Assembly (NCBI GenBank): GCA_964545205.1
Contig: CAZJFH010000003.1
Coordinates: forward strand, 1-64,000
Source of the DNA: CAZJFH01 sp964545205
GTDB taxonomy: Bacteria > Pseudomonadota > Alphaproteobacteria > Rhodospirillales > Magnetospirillaceae
DNA length: 64,000 nucleotides
Direction: 5' to 3'
The notes beneath the pieces were generated by a model. It was not told the DNA's origin. It saw nothing but the letters and a program-made list of their open reading frames with translations, and searched no databases. A program made the translations under genes and the position numbers. This document shows, piece by piece, positions 40,499-48,288 of this stretch (positions are counted from its first letter, which is position 1; every line of letters begins with the position of its first letter).

Positions 40499-41161
40499 AT
40501 GCATATACTGGTGGCCGACGACCACAATCTCGTGCGGGAGGGTCTGAAGCCGTTCCTCAACGAACTCGGAGATGATGTCGGCATCAGCGACGCCGCGTCG
40601 CTCGACGAGGCGATGTCGACGGCGGCCGGAATCGAGGACCTGTCGCTGGTGCTGCTCGATCTCAAGATGCCGGGCATGGACGGCCTGCGCGGGGTCGAGT
40701 CCTTCAAGAACCGCTTTCCCGACGTGCCCGTCGTCATCCTGACCGGGCACATCAACCGCGACGACGTGATGTCGGCGGTGCGGGCCGGCGCCTCGGGCTA
40801 CATCCCGAAGACGATCAGCGGCGCCGCCCTGGTCAACGCCCTGCGCCTGGTGCTGGCCGGCGAGAAGTACCTGCCCTCGTTCATGCTGACCGAAACCGCC
40901 GAGGAACCGACGGTGACCGCCGGCGGCCGCGGCGGCGGCGGCCCCTCGCCGCTCGACACCCTGAGCCCGCGCGAGCGCGAGATCCTCAGCCTGCTGATCG
41001 AGGGCCGCACCAACAAGGACATCGCCCGCCGGCTCGACCTGCAGGAGATCACCATCAAGATCCACCTGCGCAACGTCTACCGCAAGATCGGCGCCGTCAA
41101 CCGCGCCCAGGCGGTGCGCATCGCCATGACCGCCGGCTGGGACGCGACCCCGGCCGGCTGA
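40499..41161 (+). CDS. NarL/LuxR-type response regulator
   Basis: A 220-aa transcription factor. The receiver (residues 1-118) has the acidic pair in ILVADDH, phospho-Asp54 in LLDLKMPGMDG, Thr in VVILTGH and Lys in GYIPKTIS. A Gly-rich linker (GGRGGGGPSPLD) leads to the LuxR helix-turn-helix (LSPREREILSLLIEGRTNKD, then IKIHLRNVYRKIGAVNRAQA). It follows two hybrid kinases and probably receives their signal. Target genes are unknown; the nearby nap operon is a natural candidate. GGGGGAACGG lies before the ATG. Confidence 0.92.
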   Translation: MHILVADDHNLVREGLKPFLNELGDDVGISDAASLDEAMSTAAGIEDLSLVLLDLKMPGMDGLRGVESFKNRFPDVPVVILTGHINRDDVMSAVRAGASGYIPKTISGAALVNALRLVLAGEKYLPSFMLTETAEEPTVTAGGRGGGGPSPLDTLSPREREILSLLIEGRTNKDIARRLDLQEITIKIHLRNVYRKIGAVNRAQAVRIAMTAGWDATPAG

Positions 41162-41189
41162 GGCCGCGCGCTTTCGTCTTCGCCATGCC

Positions 41190-41340
41190 GCCCGGGCTTG
41201 GCCCACGGCTGTCCGGTTTGACGAATCAGGTTGTGCTGCGTTCATCGCGTCATGGCCGGGCTTGTCCCGGCCATGACGACTTTGAGGGCCGGATACGCCG
41301 ATCCGAACTTGAACCGGACAGCCGTGGGCTTGGCCCGGGC
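41190..41340. repeat. Nested inverted repeat of about 150 bases in a convergent gap
   Basis: The outer arms, 41190-41219 and 41311-41340, are about 30 bases each and pair with only a few mismatches; both contain CCACGGCTGTCCGGTT or its complement. Centred between them is a perfect hairpin, GTCATGGCCGGG-CTTGT-CCCGGCCATGAC (41249-41277). The inner motif is a common alphaproteobacterial intergenic palindrome that seems to have inserted within, or been captured by, a larger one. It fills the gap between the regulator and MBL genes, so it could terminate both. Confidence 0.85.
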
Positions 41341-41386
41341 ATGGGGTTCGTCGAAGGGATCGGGCCGTTGACCCGTGGCCGGCCGG

Positions 41387-42181
41387 TCAGGCAGCGGCCA
41401 TCATGCGTTCCAACGCGGCCTGGTCCGGGCCGACGAAGGCCGGGGCGTCGCAGGCGCCGGACAGGTTCTCCAGCAGTTGCCCCGTGATGCCCTGCGCCGG
41501 CGGCAGATGGCTCGACAGCACGACGCGCGGCGCGAGCCGGGCGACGGCGCCCAGCGAATCCCGCCATTTGCCGCGGTCGAGGCGCGCCAGCCACGGCGCG
41601 TCGACCACCGCCCAGCCGAGCATGCCCTGCGCCAGCACGCCGGCCTCGACCTCGTCCGCCGTGTCGAAGGCCTGCGGCAGCAGGGCGCCGAAGCAGTCGG
41701 CGCTGAACAGCACGCCGGTCCGGGCATCGAAGGCCGCGGTGGTCTCGGGCGCATCGAACACCGGCGGCGCCACCGCCCACAGGTGCCGGTCGCCGACGTC
41801 GAGGCTCTGGCCGGGGTTGAGCAGCCAGCAGCGCTCCGGCGGAATGCCCTGCATCTGCAGCTTGCCCATGCCCAGATAGTTCGTGACCACCCGGGCCTGC
41901 GGCGCCGCGGCCAGCACGGCGGAAAGGTTGCCGACATGGTCGGCATCGGCGTGGGTGATCCAGATCCAGCGCAGCGCGGCCGGGTCGAGCGCCGCCCGCA
42001 GCCCGGTCACGAACCCCTCGCGCAGCGCCGCCAGCCCGGTGTCGATCAGCACCGGCTGCTCGGCATGGACGACATAGGAATTGACCGGCAGAACGCCGAA
42101 GCCTGGGACCGGCATCCAGGCCGGCAGCAGGTCGGTGTCGGCGGCGACGCGGCGGGTCGGGAACATGGTCGGTGCGTTCAT
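41387..42181 (-). CDS. MBL-fold metallohydrolase
   Basis: A 264-aa metallo-beta-lactamase-fold protein. Metal motifs are ITHADADHVGNL (in place of the common HxHxDH), SADCFGALLP near the second metal Asp, and a late SSHLPP His. The core begins VNSYVVHAEQPVLIDTGLAA. Such proteins hydrolyse thioesters, lactones or similar, and the substrate here is unknown. ACAGGAGG sits seven bases before the ATG. It is divergent from a TetR gene with palindromes between them, so the TetR protein probably represses it. Confidence 0.87.
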   Translation of the reverse strand: MNAPTMFPTRRVAADTDLLPAWMPVPGFGVLPVNSYVVHAEQPVLIDTGLAALREGFVTGLRAALDPAALRWIWITHADADHVGNLSAVLAAAPQARVVTNYLGMGKLQMQGIPPERCWLLNPGQSLDVGDRHLWAVAPPVFDAPETTAAFDARTGVLFSADCFGALLPQAFDTADEVEAGVLAQGMLGWAVVDAPWLARLDRGKWRDSLGAVARLAPRVVLSSHLPPAQGITGQLLENLSGACDAPAFVGPDQAALERMMAAA

Positions 42182-42203
42182 GGCGTCCTCCTGTCCATTT
42201 CGC

Positions 42204-42219
42204 TGAACATGTGTGTTCA
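42204..42219. promoter_or_regulatory. Palindromic operator near the MBL hydrolase gene
   Basis: TGAACA-TGTG-TGTTCA is a perfect inverted repeat 23 bases before the MBL start codon. The half-site TGTTCA recurs at 42281-42286, inside the second operator by the tetR start, so one dimeric regulator probably binds both. The TetR protein encoded alongside is the obvious candidate. Confidence 0.6.
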
Positions 42220-42255
42220 CTCGATGGCGAGCACCCTGACTCCACCGCCGCGGTC

Positions 42256-42287
42256 TTGTCAAACATTCAGTGACCACCTATGTTCAC
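42256..42287 (+). promoter_or_regulatory. tetR promoter with overlapping operator
   Basis: TTGTCA (42256-42261), then exactly 17 bases, then TATGTT (42279-42284) make a good sigma-70 promoter. The palindrome AGTGA-N9-TCACT (42269-42287) covers the -10, allowing autorepression. The predicted transcription start (about 42291) falls at the ATG at 42292, pointing to a leaderless mRNA. Confidence 0.55.
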
Positions 42288-42291
42288 TAAT

Positions 42292-42891
42292 ATGGATAGG
42301 CGCAGCTACAGGCTTGGAAAACGGGCGGAATCGGTCGAGCAGACGCGGGCCCGCATCGTCGAGGCGACCATGGCCCTGCACGAGCAGCTCGGCCCGGCCG
42401 GCACGACGATCAGCGCCATCGCCGAGCGCGCCGGCGTGCAGCGGCTGACCGTCTACCGGCACTTCGCCGACGAGAACGCGCTGTTCGCCGCCTGCACCGG
42501 CACCTGGCTCGGCCTGCACCCGCCGCCGACGGTCGCGGACTGGAGCGACGAGCGCGATCCGGCCGCCCGCACCCGCGCCGCGCTGCTGGCGGTGTTCGGC
42601 TATTACCGCCGGACGCGGCGCATGTGGTCGGTGTCGTACCGCGACCGCGAGGCGGTGCCGGCCGTCGAGATCGGGTTGACCAGGTTCGACGAGCATGTGC
42701 GGGGGCTGCGCGACGACCTCGTCGCCGCCTGGCCGCGTCCGGGCAGGCAGCTGGCGGCCACGCTGGGCCACTGCCTGCACTTCCACACCTGGGAAACGCT
42801 GGCCGCGCAGGGACTCGACGACGCCGAGATGGCGGCGCTGTGCCTGCGCTGGGCCGAGGCGGCGGCTATCCCGTCGGCAGCCGCCGTTTGA
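42292..42891 (+). CDS. TetR-family transcriptional regulator
   Basis: A 199-aa repressor. The N-terminal helix-turn-helix reads TRARIVEATMALHEQLGPAG, then TTISAIAERAGVQRLTVYRH, with FADENALFAACTG after it; the ligand domain follows. An ATG four codons earlier (42280) is in frame, but it overlaps the predicted -10. The ATG at 42292 coincides with the predicted transcript start and neither has a ribosome site, so leaderless translation from 42292 is preferred. It is divergent from the MBL hydrolase it probably controls, and its 3' end overlaps the convergent deacetylase gene by 26 bases. Confidence 0.87.
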   Translation: MDRRSYRLGKRAESVEQTRARIVEATMALHEQLGPAGTTISAIAERAGVQRLTVYRHFADENALFAACTGTWLGLHPPPTVADWSDERDPAARTRAALLAVFGYYRRTRRMWSVSYRDREAVPAVEIGLTRFDEHVRGLRDDLVAAWPRPGRQLAATLGHCLHFHTWETLAAQGLDDAEMAALCLRWAEAAAIPSAAAV

Positions 42892-43906
42892 CGATCGCGC
42901 TCAGCGGCACCAGCACCAGCCCCTTGGCCTTGAGGGTCGGCAGCCATTCGGCCAGCGCCTGCGCCGTCCCGTCGTAGGGATGGCCGATGGCGACGGCGTG
43001 GCCATGGCGGCGCGCCACCTCCTCGGTGCGGGCGAGCTGCTTGCGGATCGCCGCGACGTCGGCGTCGTTGTCGAGGAAGACGTCGCGCGCCACCGCCGGC
43101 ACGCCGAAGCGCCTGGCGGTCTCCAGGCCGACGCTGCGGCCGGTGGTCAGCGAGTCCAGGAACAAGAGCCCCCGGCGTTTCAGCTCCTCCATCACCACCC
43201 GCATGCCGGCGGCGTCGGCGGTGAACTTGCTGCCCATGTGATTGTTCAGCCCGACCAGGCCCTCGATCTTGCCCAGCCCCGCCGACAGTCGGCGCCGCAG
43301 CTCCTCGGCCGGCGCGCCGACCCGCAGCACGCCGGGACCGGGATCGTACTGCGCGCCCAGCGGCTCCATCGGCATGTGCAGCAGCAGCTCGTGGCCGCCG
43401 GCCCTGGCGGCGGCGGTCTGGGCCGGCAGGTCGGGGGCGTAGGACATGAACGCGGCGGTGAGCGGCCCCGGCAGCGCGACGATGTGCGCCGAGCGGCGGC
43501 GATCGACGCCGAGATCGTCGATCACGATCGCGATCATCGGCCGGCCGTCCACCGCCGGCGCCGCCACGGCGTTGCGGCGCCAGGCCGGGAGTTCGGCGCC
43601 CGGCGGCGGCAGCGGCGGCGCGATCAGCCGGGCCGGCGGCAGGTCGGGGGCGCGCAGCAGGGGAATCTCGGGCATGTCGGGCGCCGGCAGCTCGGCCGGC
43701 GGCGGCGGCGGCGGCACGGCGGCGGTCTCGACCTCGGCGGGCGCGGCCGGCGGCGCCTCGGCGACCGGTGGCGGCTCGCCCAGCCTGCCGCCGATCATCA
43801 CGCCGATGCCGACGCCGAGCGACAGCACGAGCGCGGCCAGCAACAGGACGGTCCGCCAGCGCGGGCCGGATCCCCCGCGCCGCTGCCTCGACCTCCTGTC
43901 CGCCAC
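42866..43906 (-). CDS. Divergent polysaccharide deacetylase family protein (YibQ/DUF610)
   Basis: A 346-aa envelope protein. One membrane helix lies near residues 20-42 (LLLAALVLSLGVGIGVMIGG), then a long Pro/Ala-rich periplasmic linker (to about 120), then the deacetylase-like domain. That domain includes MIAIVIDDLGVDRRRSAHIV, HELLLHMPMEPLGA, LVGLNNHMGSKFTAD, FLDSLTTGRS, FLDNDADVAAIR and VAIGHPYDG. The Asp and His residues suggest a retained metal site. The GTG at 43906 is chosen because GGAGG lies five bases upstream; a GTG five codons earlier lacks one. The role in cell-wall metabolism is not well defined in the family. Confidence 0.86.
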   Translation of the reverse strand: MADRRSRQRRGGSGPRWRTVLLLAALVLSLGVGIGVMIGGRLGEPPPVAEAPPAAPAEVETAAVPPPPPPAELPAPDMPEIPLLRAPDLPPARLIAPPLPPPGAELPAWRRNAVAAPAVDGRPMIAIVIDDLGVDRRRSAHIVALPGPLTAAFMSYAPDLPAQTAAARAGGHELLLHMPMEPLGAQYDPGPGVLRVGAPAEELRRRLSAGLGKIEGLVGLNNHMGSKFTADAAGMRVVMEELKRRGLLFLDSLTTGRSVGLETARRFGVPAVARDVFLDNDADVAAIRKQLARTEEVARRHGHAVAIGHPYDGTAQALAEWLPTLKAKGLVLVPLSAIVKRRLPTG

Positions 43907-43990
43907 TCGAACCTCCGTCACCCGAACACGCGAATGGTTATCCTTACAGCCTGCGCCCCGGTGGGAGCAAGCGGGCGCTCGGGCGGATCG

Positions 43991-44158
43991 TCAGCCGGCG
44001 ACCAGGAGCAGCGCGCCGGCCGCGACCGCGACGGCGGCGGCGGTCGGCAGCAGCCAGCCGCCGCGGCCGGCGTCCCGGCGGGAGATGGTCTGGAGGGTGA
44101 GGAAGCCGTCGGCCCGCATCAGCTTTCGGCTTCTGGGCGTGAACATCTTCGGTTTCAT
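43991..44158 (-). CDS. Small hypothetical protein with a C-terminal membrane helix
   Basis: A 55-aa open frame starting MKPKMFTPRSRKLMRADGFL, strongly basic at the N-terminus, and ending in a clean hydrophobic segment (WLLPTAAAVAVAAGALLLVA). The basic-then-hydrophobic layout suggests a tail-anchored or single-pass inner-membrane protein. No ribosome site is obvious, and no family is recognised. It lies between the deacetylase gene and a repeat-filled gap. Moderate belief, based on composition rather than homology. Confidence 0.45.
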   Translation of the reverse strand: MKPKMFTPRSRKLMRADGFLTLQTISRRDAGRGGWLLPTAAAVAVAAGALLLVAG

Positions 44159-44298
44159 GGCGAAAGCCTGGCAAGGCGAAGTTAGGATCGGGTTACCCGC
44201 CCGCGTCAACAGGCTCGCAAGATTCCGGCGGCTAGGCTGTGCCGTTCGCGATTTGGCGCCACCCGGACGCTGCGGGGAGTTGTTTCCGGCGCTCCCTC

Positions 44299-44388
44299 GT
44301 CATGCCCGCGAAGGCGGGCATCCAATCCTGAGGCATTTCAGCGGGTTGCAGGGCCTCAGGATCGGCTCCCGCTTTCGAGCTTGTGAAG
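44299..44388. repeat. Intergenic palindromic repeat, type A (copy 3)
   Basis: GTCATGCCCGCGAAGGCGGG, CATCCAATCCTGAGGC, a spacer with GGGTTGCAGGGC, then CTCAGGATCGGCTCCCGC. The right-hand hairpin is degraded (TTTCGAGCTTGTGAAG replaces the GC-rich arm). The same GCTTGTGAAG word, inverted, follows copy 1 at 21.47 kb, so the longer element was probably shared. Confidence 0.8.
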
Positions 44389-44440
44389 AAATCACCGCGA
44401 GCAGCGATTTCATACCGTTCCACGTTTGAACGGACTTGCC

Positions 44441-44544
44441 GTCATGCCGGCGAAGGCCGGCATCCATTTTCCAGAGGCGCCAGGCGCTCCCCGCCGCGTC
44501 GAAGCCTCTGGAAAATGGGCCCCCGCCTCCGCGGGGGCGACGAT
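44441..44544. repeat. Intergenic palindromic repeat, type B (copy 2)
   Basis: GTCATGCCGGCGAAGGCCGG, then CATCCATTTTCCAGAGGC, a variable centre, GCCTCTGGAAAATGGGCCCC and a CGCCTCCGCG hairpin, as in copy 1 at 25.2 kb. It lies next to a type A unit in the order A-B, where the 25-kb locus has B-A. Together the two units fill most of the roughly 420-base gap downstream of cueR; I see no gene there. Confidence 0.85.
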
Positions 44545-44579
44545 CAGAGGCGCGGCGGGAGGCACTCGCGTCCTGGGTC

Positions 44580-44978
44580 TCACACCCGCTCCACGCTCGC
44601 CAGTTCCTCCAGGATCGGGCAATCGGGCCGGTCGTCGCCGTGGCAGCGCCGGGTGAGCTGCAGCAGGGTGCGGCGCATGCTCTCCAGTTCGGCGATCTTC
44701 GTCTCGATCTCCTCGACATGGGCCAGCGCCACCCGCTTGACGTCGGCGCTGGCGCGCGAGCGGTCGCGCCACAGCGCCAGCAGGTTGCCGACGTCCTTGA
44801 CCGAGAAGCCGAGCGAGCGGGCGCGCTGGATGAAGCGCAGGGTCTCGACCTCGTTGGCGTCGTAGTCGCGATAGCCCGAGCCCTTGCGGTCGGCCGGCGG
44901 GATCAGGCCGATCGACTCGTAGTAGCGGATGGTCTTGGCCGGCACGCCCGAGCGCTTGGCCGCCTCGCCGATGTTCAT
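44580..44978 (-). CDS. cueR: Cu(I)-responsive MerR-family regulator CueR
   Basis: A 132-aa MerR protein. The N-terminal helix-turn-helix is MNIGEAAKRSGVPAKTIRYY followed by ESIGLIPP. The C-terminal metal loop CHGDDRPDCPILEEL, with two Cys, is the CueR-type Cu(I) site rather than a Zn or Hg pattern. It activates copA by untwisting a 19-base spacer promoter. It starts three bases after the copA stop in one operon and so feeds back on its own synthesis. Confidence 0.94.
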   Translation of the reverse strand: MNIGEAAKRSGVPAKTIRYYESIGLIPPADRKGSGYRDYDANEVETLRFIQRARSLGFSVKDVGNLLALWRDRSRASADVKRVALAHVEEIETKIAELESMRRTLLQLTRRCHGDDRPDCPILEELASVERV

Positions 44979-44981
44979 GCC

Positions 44982-47396
44982 CTATTCTCCCTTCCAGCGC
45001 CGCAGCAGCAGCGAGTTCGAGACCACGCTGACGCTCGAGAACGCCATCGCGGCGCCGGCGATCACCGGCGACAGGAAGCCCAGCGCCGCCGCCGGCAGCG
45101 CCACGACGTTGTAGACGAAGGCCCAGAACAGGTTCTGGCGGATCTTGGCGTAGGTGGCGCGCGAGATCGACAGCGCGCCGGGCAGCAGCGCCGGATCGCC
45201 GCGCATCAGGGTGATGCCGGCGGTGTGCATGGCGATGTCGGTGCCGGTGCCCATCGCGATGCCGACATCCGCCGCGGCCAAAGCCGGGGCGTCGTTGACG
45301 CCGTCGCCGACCATCGCCACCGCCCGGCCCTCGCCCTTCAGGCGCTCGACCTCGGCGGCCTTGTCCTCGGGCAGCACCTCGGCGACGACGCGGTCGATGC
45401 CGACCGCCTCGGCGACGGCGGCGGCGGCGCGGCGGTTGTCGCCGGTCAGCATCACCGTCTCGACGCCCAGCGCCTTCAGCCGCGCGACCGCCGTGATCGC
45501 CGACGGCTTGACCGGATCGGTGACCGCGATCACCCCGACCGCCTTGCCGGCCTCGGCGACGAACATCAAGGTCCGGCCCCTGGCCTCGAGGTCCTCGGCG
45601 CGGTCGCGCAAGGCGGCGAGGTCGACGTCGCGCTCGTCCATCAGCCGCCGGCTGCCGATCAGCAGGTGGCGGCCGGCGATGTCGGCCTCGAGGCCGCGGC
45701 CGGCGATGCCCTTGAAGCTGGTCAGCGCCAGCAGCTCCCGGCCGGCGGCGGCGGTCATGATCGCCTTGGCCAGCGGATGCTCGCTGCCCTGCTGGGCCGA
45801 GGCGGCCAGCAGCAGCAGCGCGTCGGCGTCGCCATCGGCGGCGACGACGGCGTCGACGGCGGGATGGCCCTCGGTCAGGGTGCCGGTCTTGTCGAACACG
45901 ACGACATTGGCGTGGTGGGCACGCTCCAGCCCCTCGGCGTCCTTGATCAGGATGCCGTGGCGCGCGGCGACGCCGGTGCCGACCATGATCGCGGTCGGCG
46001 TCGCCAGGCCGAGGGCGCAGGGGCAGGCGATGACCAGCACCGAGACGGCGGCGACGAAGGCGGTGCCGGGCTGGCCGGCCAGCAACCACCAGGCCAGGAA
46101 GGTGACGACGGCGATCGCCACCACGACGGGCACGAAGATCGACGAGATGCGGTCGACCAGCTTCTGCACCGGCGCCTTCGAGGCCTGGGCGCCCTCGACC
46201 ATGCGGATGATGCGCGAGATCGTCGAGTTGGCGCCGACGGCGGTGGCGCGCACCCGCAGCAGGCCGTCGCCGTTGATGGCGCCGGCGGTGACCGGCTCGC
46301 CGGGCTCCTTCGGCACCGGCAGGCTTTCGCCGGTGATCAGGCTCTCGTCCATCTGCGAGCGGCCGTCGACGACCTCGCCGTCGACCGGCACCCGCTCGCT
46401 GGGCCTGATCACGACGACGTCGCCGAGCACCACGGCGTCGGCCGGAACCTCGATGATGCGGCCGTCGCGCTCGACCCGGGCGACGTCGGGGCGCAGCTTC
46501 ATCAGCGCGCGGATCGCCGCCGAGGCCGAATGCTTGGCCCTGGTCTCCAGCCACTTGCCGAGCAGCACCAGCGTGATGACCACCGCCGAGGCCTCGAAAT
46601 ACAGCATGCCCTCGAAGCCGGTCAGCGTGTACCACGCCGACAGGCCGTACGCGGCCGAGGTGCCCAAGGCGACCAGCACGTCCATGTTGCCGGCGCCGGC
46701 CTTCAGGCTCTTGTAGGCGCCCTCGTAGAAGCGCCAGCCGATCCAGAACTGCACCGGGGTCGCCAGCGCCATCTGCACCCAGGCCGGCAGCATCCAATGC
46801 ACGCCGGCCAGATCGAGCACCATCTGCGCGACCAGCGGCAGGGTCAGCGCGGCGGCGACGAACAGCTTGAGCAGCTCGCGCCGCGACTGCGCCGCGCGCT
46901 CGGCCTCGTCGCGCTCCAGCCGGTCGGCGGCGTCGACCACCACCTCGGCGCCGAAACCGGCCCCCTGCACGGCGCCGATCAGCGCCGCGGCGCCGACCGT
47001 GCCCGACAGCACCTCGACGCGCGCCCGCTCGGTCGCGAGATTCACCTCGGCCTTGACCACCCCCGGCACCTTGCCGAGAACGCGGTCGAGACGCGCCGAG
47101 CACGAGGCGCAGGTCATGCCCGAGACCGCCAGCTCGACGGTCTCGGTCGGCACCGAGAAGCCGGCGCCCGCGACGGCCTCGGCCAGGCGCTCGGGCCCGG
47201 CCTGGCCGGGGTCGAAGCGCACGGTGGCCTGTTCGCCGGCGAGGCTGACATTGGCCTCGACGACGCCCGGCACCTTGCCGAGCACCCGCTCCAGGCGGGT
47301 CGAGCAGGCGGCGCAGGTCATGCCGCGGACCGGAAAGCTCACGGTACGGGCGGCATCGTCGGCCACGAGGGCCGGAGTGGCGGCGGACTGGTTCAT
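44982..47396 (-). CDS. copA: Copper-exporting P1B-type ATPase CopA
   Basis: An 804-aa inner-membrane ATPase that exports Cu(I) from the cytoplasm. Two N-terminal HMA domains carry GMTCAACS and GMTCASCS. The membrane metal site is the CPC motif in VIACPCALGLATPTAIM. The phosphorylation site is VFDKTGTLTEGHP, and the hinge is MVGDGVNDAPALAAAD. The ATG at 47396 lies just downstream of a CueR promoter; a longer frame would start inside that promoter and is rejected. It is co-transcribed with cueR. A periplasmic PCu(A)C chaperone gene lies 4 kb away. Confidence 0.96.
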   Translation of the reverse strand: MNQSAATPALVADDAARTVSFPVRGMTCAACSTRLERVLGKVPGVVEANVSLAGEQATVRFDPGQAGPERLAEAVAGAGFSVPTETVELAVSGMTCASCSARLDRVLGKVPGVVKAEVNLATERARVEVLSGTVGAAALIGAVQGAGFGAEVVVDAADRLERDEAERAAQSRRELLKLFVAAALTLPLVAQMVLDLAGVHWMLPAWVQMALATPVQFWIGWRFYEGAYKSLKAGAGNMDVLVALGTSAAYGLSAWYTLTGFEGMLYFEASAVVITLVLLGKWLETRAKHSASAAIRALMKLRPDVARVERDGRIIEVPADAVVLGDVVVIRPSERVPVDGEVVDGRSQMDESLITGESLPVPKEPGEPVTAGAINGDGLLRVRATAVGANSTISRIIRMVEGAQASKAPVQKLVDRISSIFVPVVVAIAVVTFLAWWLLAGQPGTAFVAAVSVLVIACPCALGLATPTAIMVGTGVAARHGILIKDAEGLERAHHANVVVFDKTGTLTEGHPAVDAVVAADGDADALLLLAASAQQGSEHPLAKAIMTAAAGRELLALTSFKGIAGRGLEADIAGRHLLIGSRRLMDERDVDLAALRDRAEDLEARGRTLMFVAEAGKAVGVIAVTDPVKPSAITAVARLKALGVETVMLTGDNRRAAAAVAEAVGIDRVVAEVLPEDKAAEVERLKGEGRAVAMVGDGVNDAPALAAADVGIAMGTGTDIAMHTAGITLMRGDPALLPGALSISRATYAKIRQNLFWAFVYNVVALPAAALGFLSPVIAGAAMAFSSVSVVSNSLLLRRWKGE

Positions 47397-47403
47397 GCTG
47401 CGG

Positions 47404-47434
47404 ATAGTTGGGCTTCCAGTCACTGGAAGGTCAA
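47404..47434 (-). promoter_or_regulatory. CueR-dependent copA promoter
   Basis: On the minus strand, TTGACC (47434-47429) and AACTAT (47409-47404) are separated by 19 bases, the over-long spacer typical of MerR-family targets. Within it is a perfect palindrome CTTCCAGT-G-ACTGGAAG (47413-47429), very like known CueR boxes. The -35 overlaps the stop codon of the upstream gene. Confidence 0.9.
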
Positions 47435-48288
47435 GGGGTCTTCGCGCCGCCCCGCAAGCTCTCGACGAAATTCCGCGCCGCGCCGATGTCGAGGTCGTAG
47501 ACGGCGCGCGCCAGCTTGACCGCCTCGATCAGGTCGTCGCGCTGGACCGCCGCCAGCAACAGGTCCTCGTCGCTGGGCGCCGGCGCCGCCTCGCGTCCCG
47601 GCTCGGCGAAGCGGAACCACGGCCGCAGCAGCCGCAGCGCCTCGTCGAGTCCGGGCGTCAGCCGGTTGCGGCGGTCACGCCAGATCACGCGCACGAGGCC
47701 GTCGGGCGTGACCTCGACCGTGTGGTGGAGGTGCCGGCCGCGCGAGATGCGGCCCTTGGTGCGGCGGCCGGATTCCAGCCGCAGCGCCTCGGCGACCGGC
47801 GCGGTGTCGGCGTCGAGGGCGATGTCGAGCAGCCATCGCCTTTCCTTGAAGCGGTGGATGCCGGCTTCGTTGGTGTGGCTCGACGCCGCATCCAGCGTCA
47901 CCGGCCGCAACCAGCGCACCCGGCGGCGCGGCACCACCAGCACGGTGGGGTCGGCGGGATCGAAGCCGGCGTTGAGGAACGAGCGCAGGTTGACCTGCAG
48001 CCCCTCCGGCCCGGCGCGCAGCACCCAGCCGCCGGGCGCCCGGGCGCGGCGCAGCCGCAGGCGAAGCAGCAGCGCGAACAGCCCGAACCATGCGGCGAGC
48101 CAGCCGCCGCCGATCGCGGCGATCCAGAATTTTTGCTCGGGCACCAGGAACGGCGCCGCCAGCCCGCCGAGCGCCACCGCGGTGCAGACCAGCATGGCGA
48201 AGACGGTCGCCACCGCCCAGCCCTGCCGCACCTCGACCGGCGCCGGTCGCGCCTCGGCCTGGGGCACGATTTCGGGCTCCTCGCTCAT
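47431..48288 (-). CDS. Hypothetical membrane protein, partner of the LytTR regulator
   Basis: A 285-aa protein of no family I recognise. A short polar N-terminus (MSEEPEIVPQAEARPAPVEV) precedes two membrane helices (about residues 24-48 and 55-80), then a soluble basic domain to the C-terminus. That domain contains GLQVNLRSFLNAGFDPADPT and a terminal helical part (DDLIEAVKLARAVYDLDIGA). The ending resembles segments in ribosomal-protein-L7/L12-like C-terminal folds found in small unknown proteins, but this is only an impression. Its ATG overlaps the end of the LytTR gene by four bases, so they are translationally coupled. Its 3' end carries the copA -35. Confidence 0.6.
   Translation of the reverse strand: MSEEPEIVPQAEARPAPVEVRQGWAVATVFAMLVCTAVALGGLAAPFLVPEQKFWIAAIGGGWLAAWFGLFALLLRLRLRRARAPGGWVLRAGPEGLQVNLRSFLNAGFDPADPTVLVVPRRRVRWLRPVTLDAASSHTNEAGIHRFKERRWLLDIALDADTAPVAEALRLESGRRTKGRISRGRHLHHTVEVTPDGLVRVIWRDRRNRLTPGLDEALRLLRPWFRFAEPGREAAPAPSDEDLLLAAVQRDDLIEAVKLARAVYDLDIGAARNFVESLRGGAKTP

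Noticed and set aside
21371..44544. Insertion-sequence ends or IS remnants
   Set aside because: The repeats have no transposase frame or target duplication visible; they fit small palindromic intergenic elements.
44436..47519. 1027-codon plus-strand open frame opposite copA
   Set aside because: Antisense to a full-length CopA with all catalytic motifs; its translation is low-complexity and starts within a repeat.
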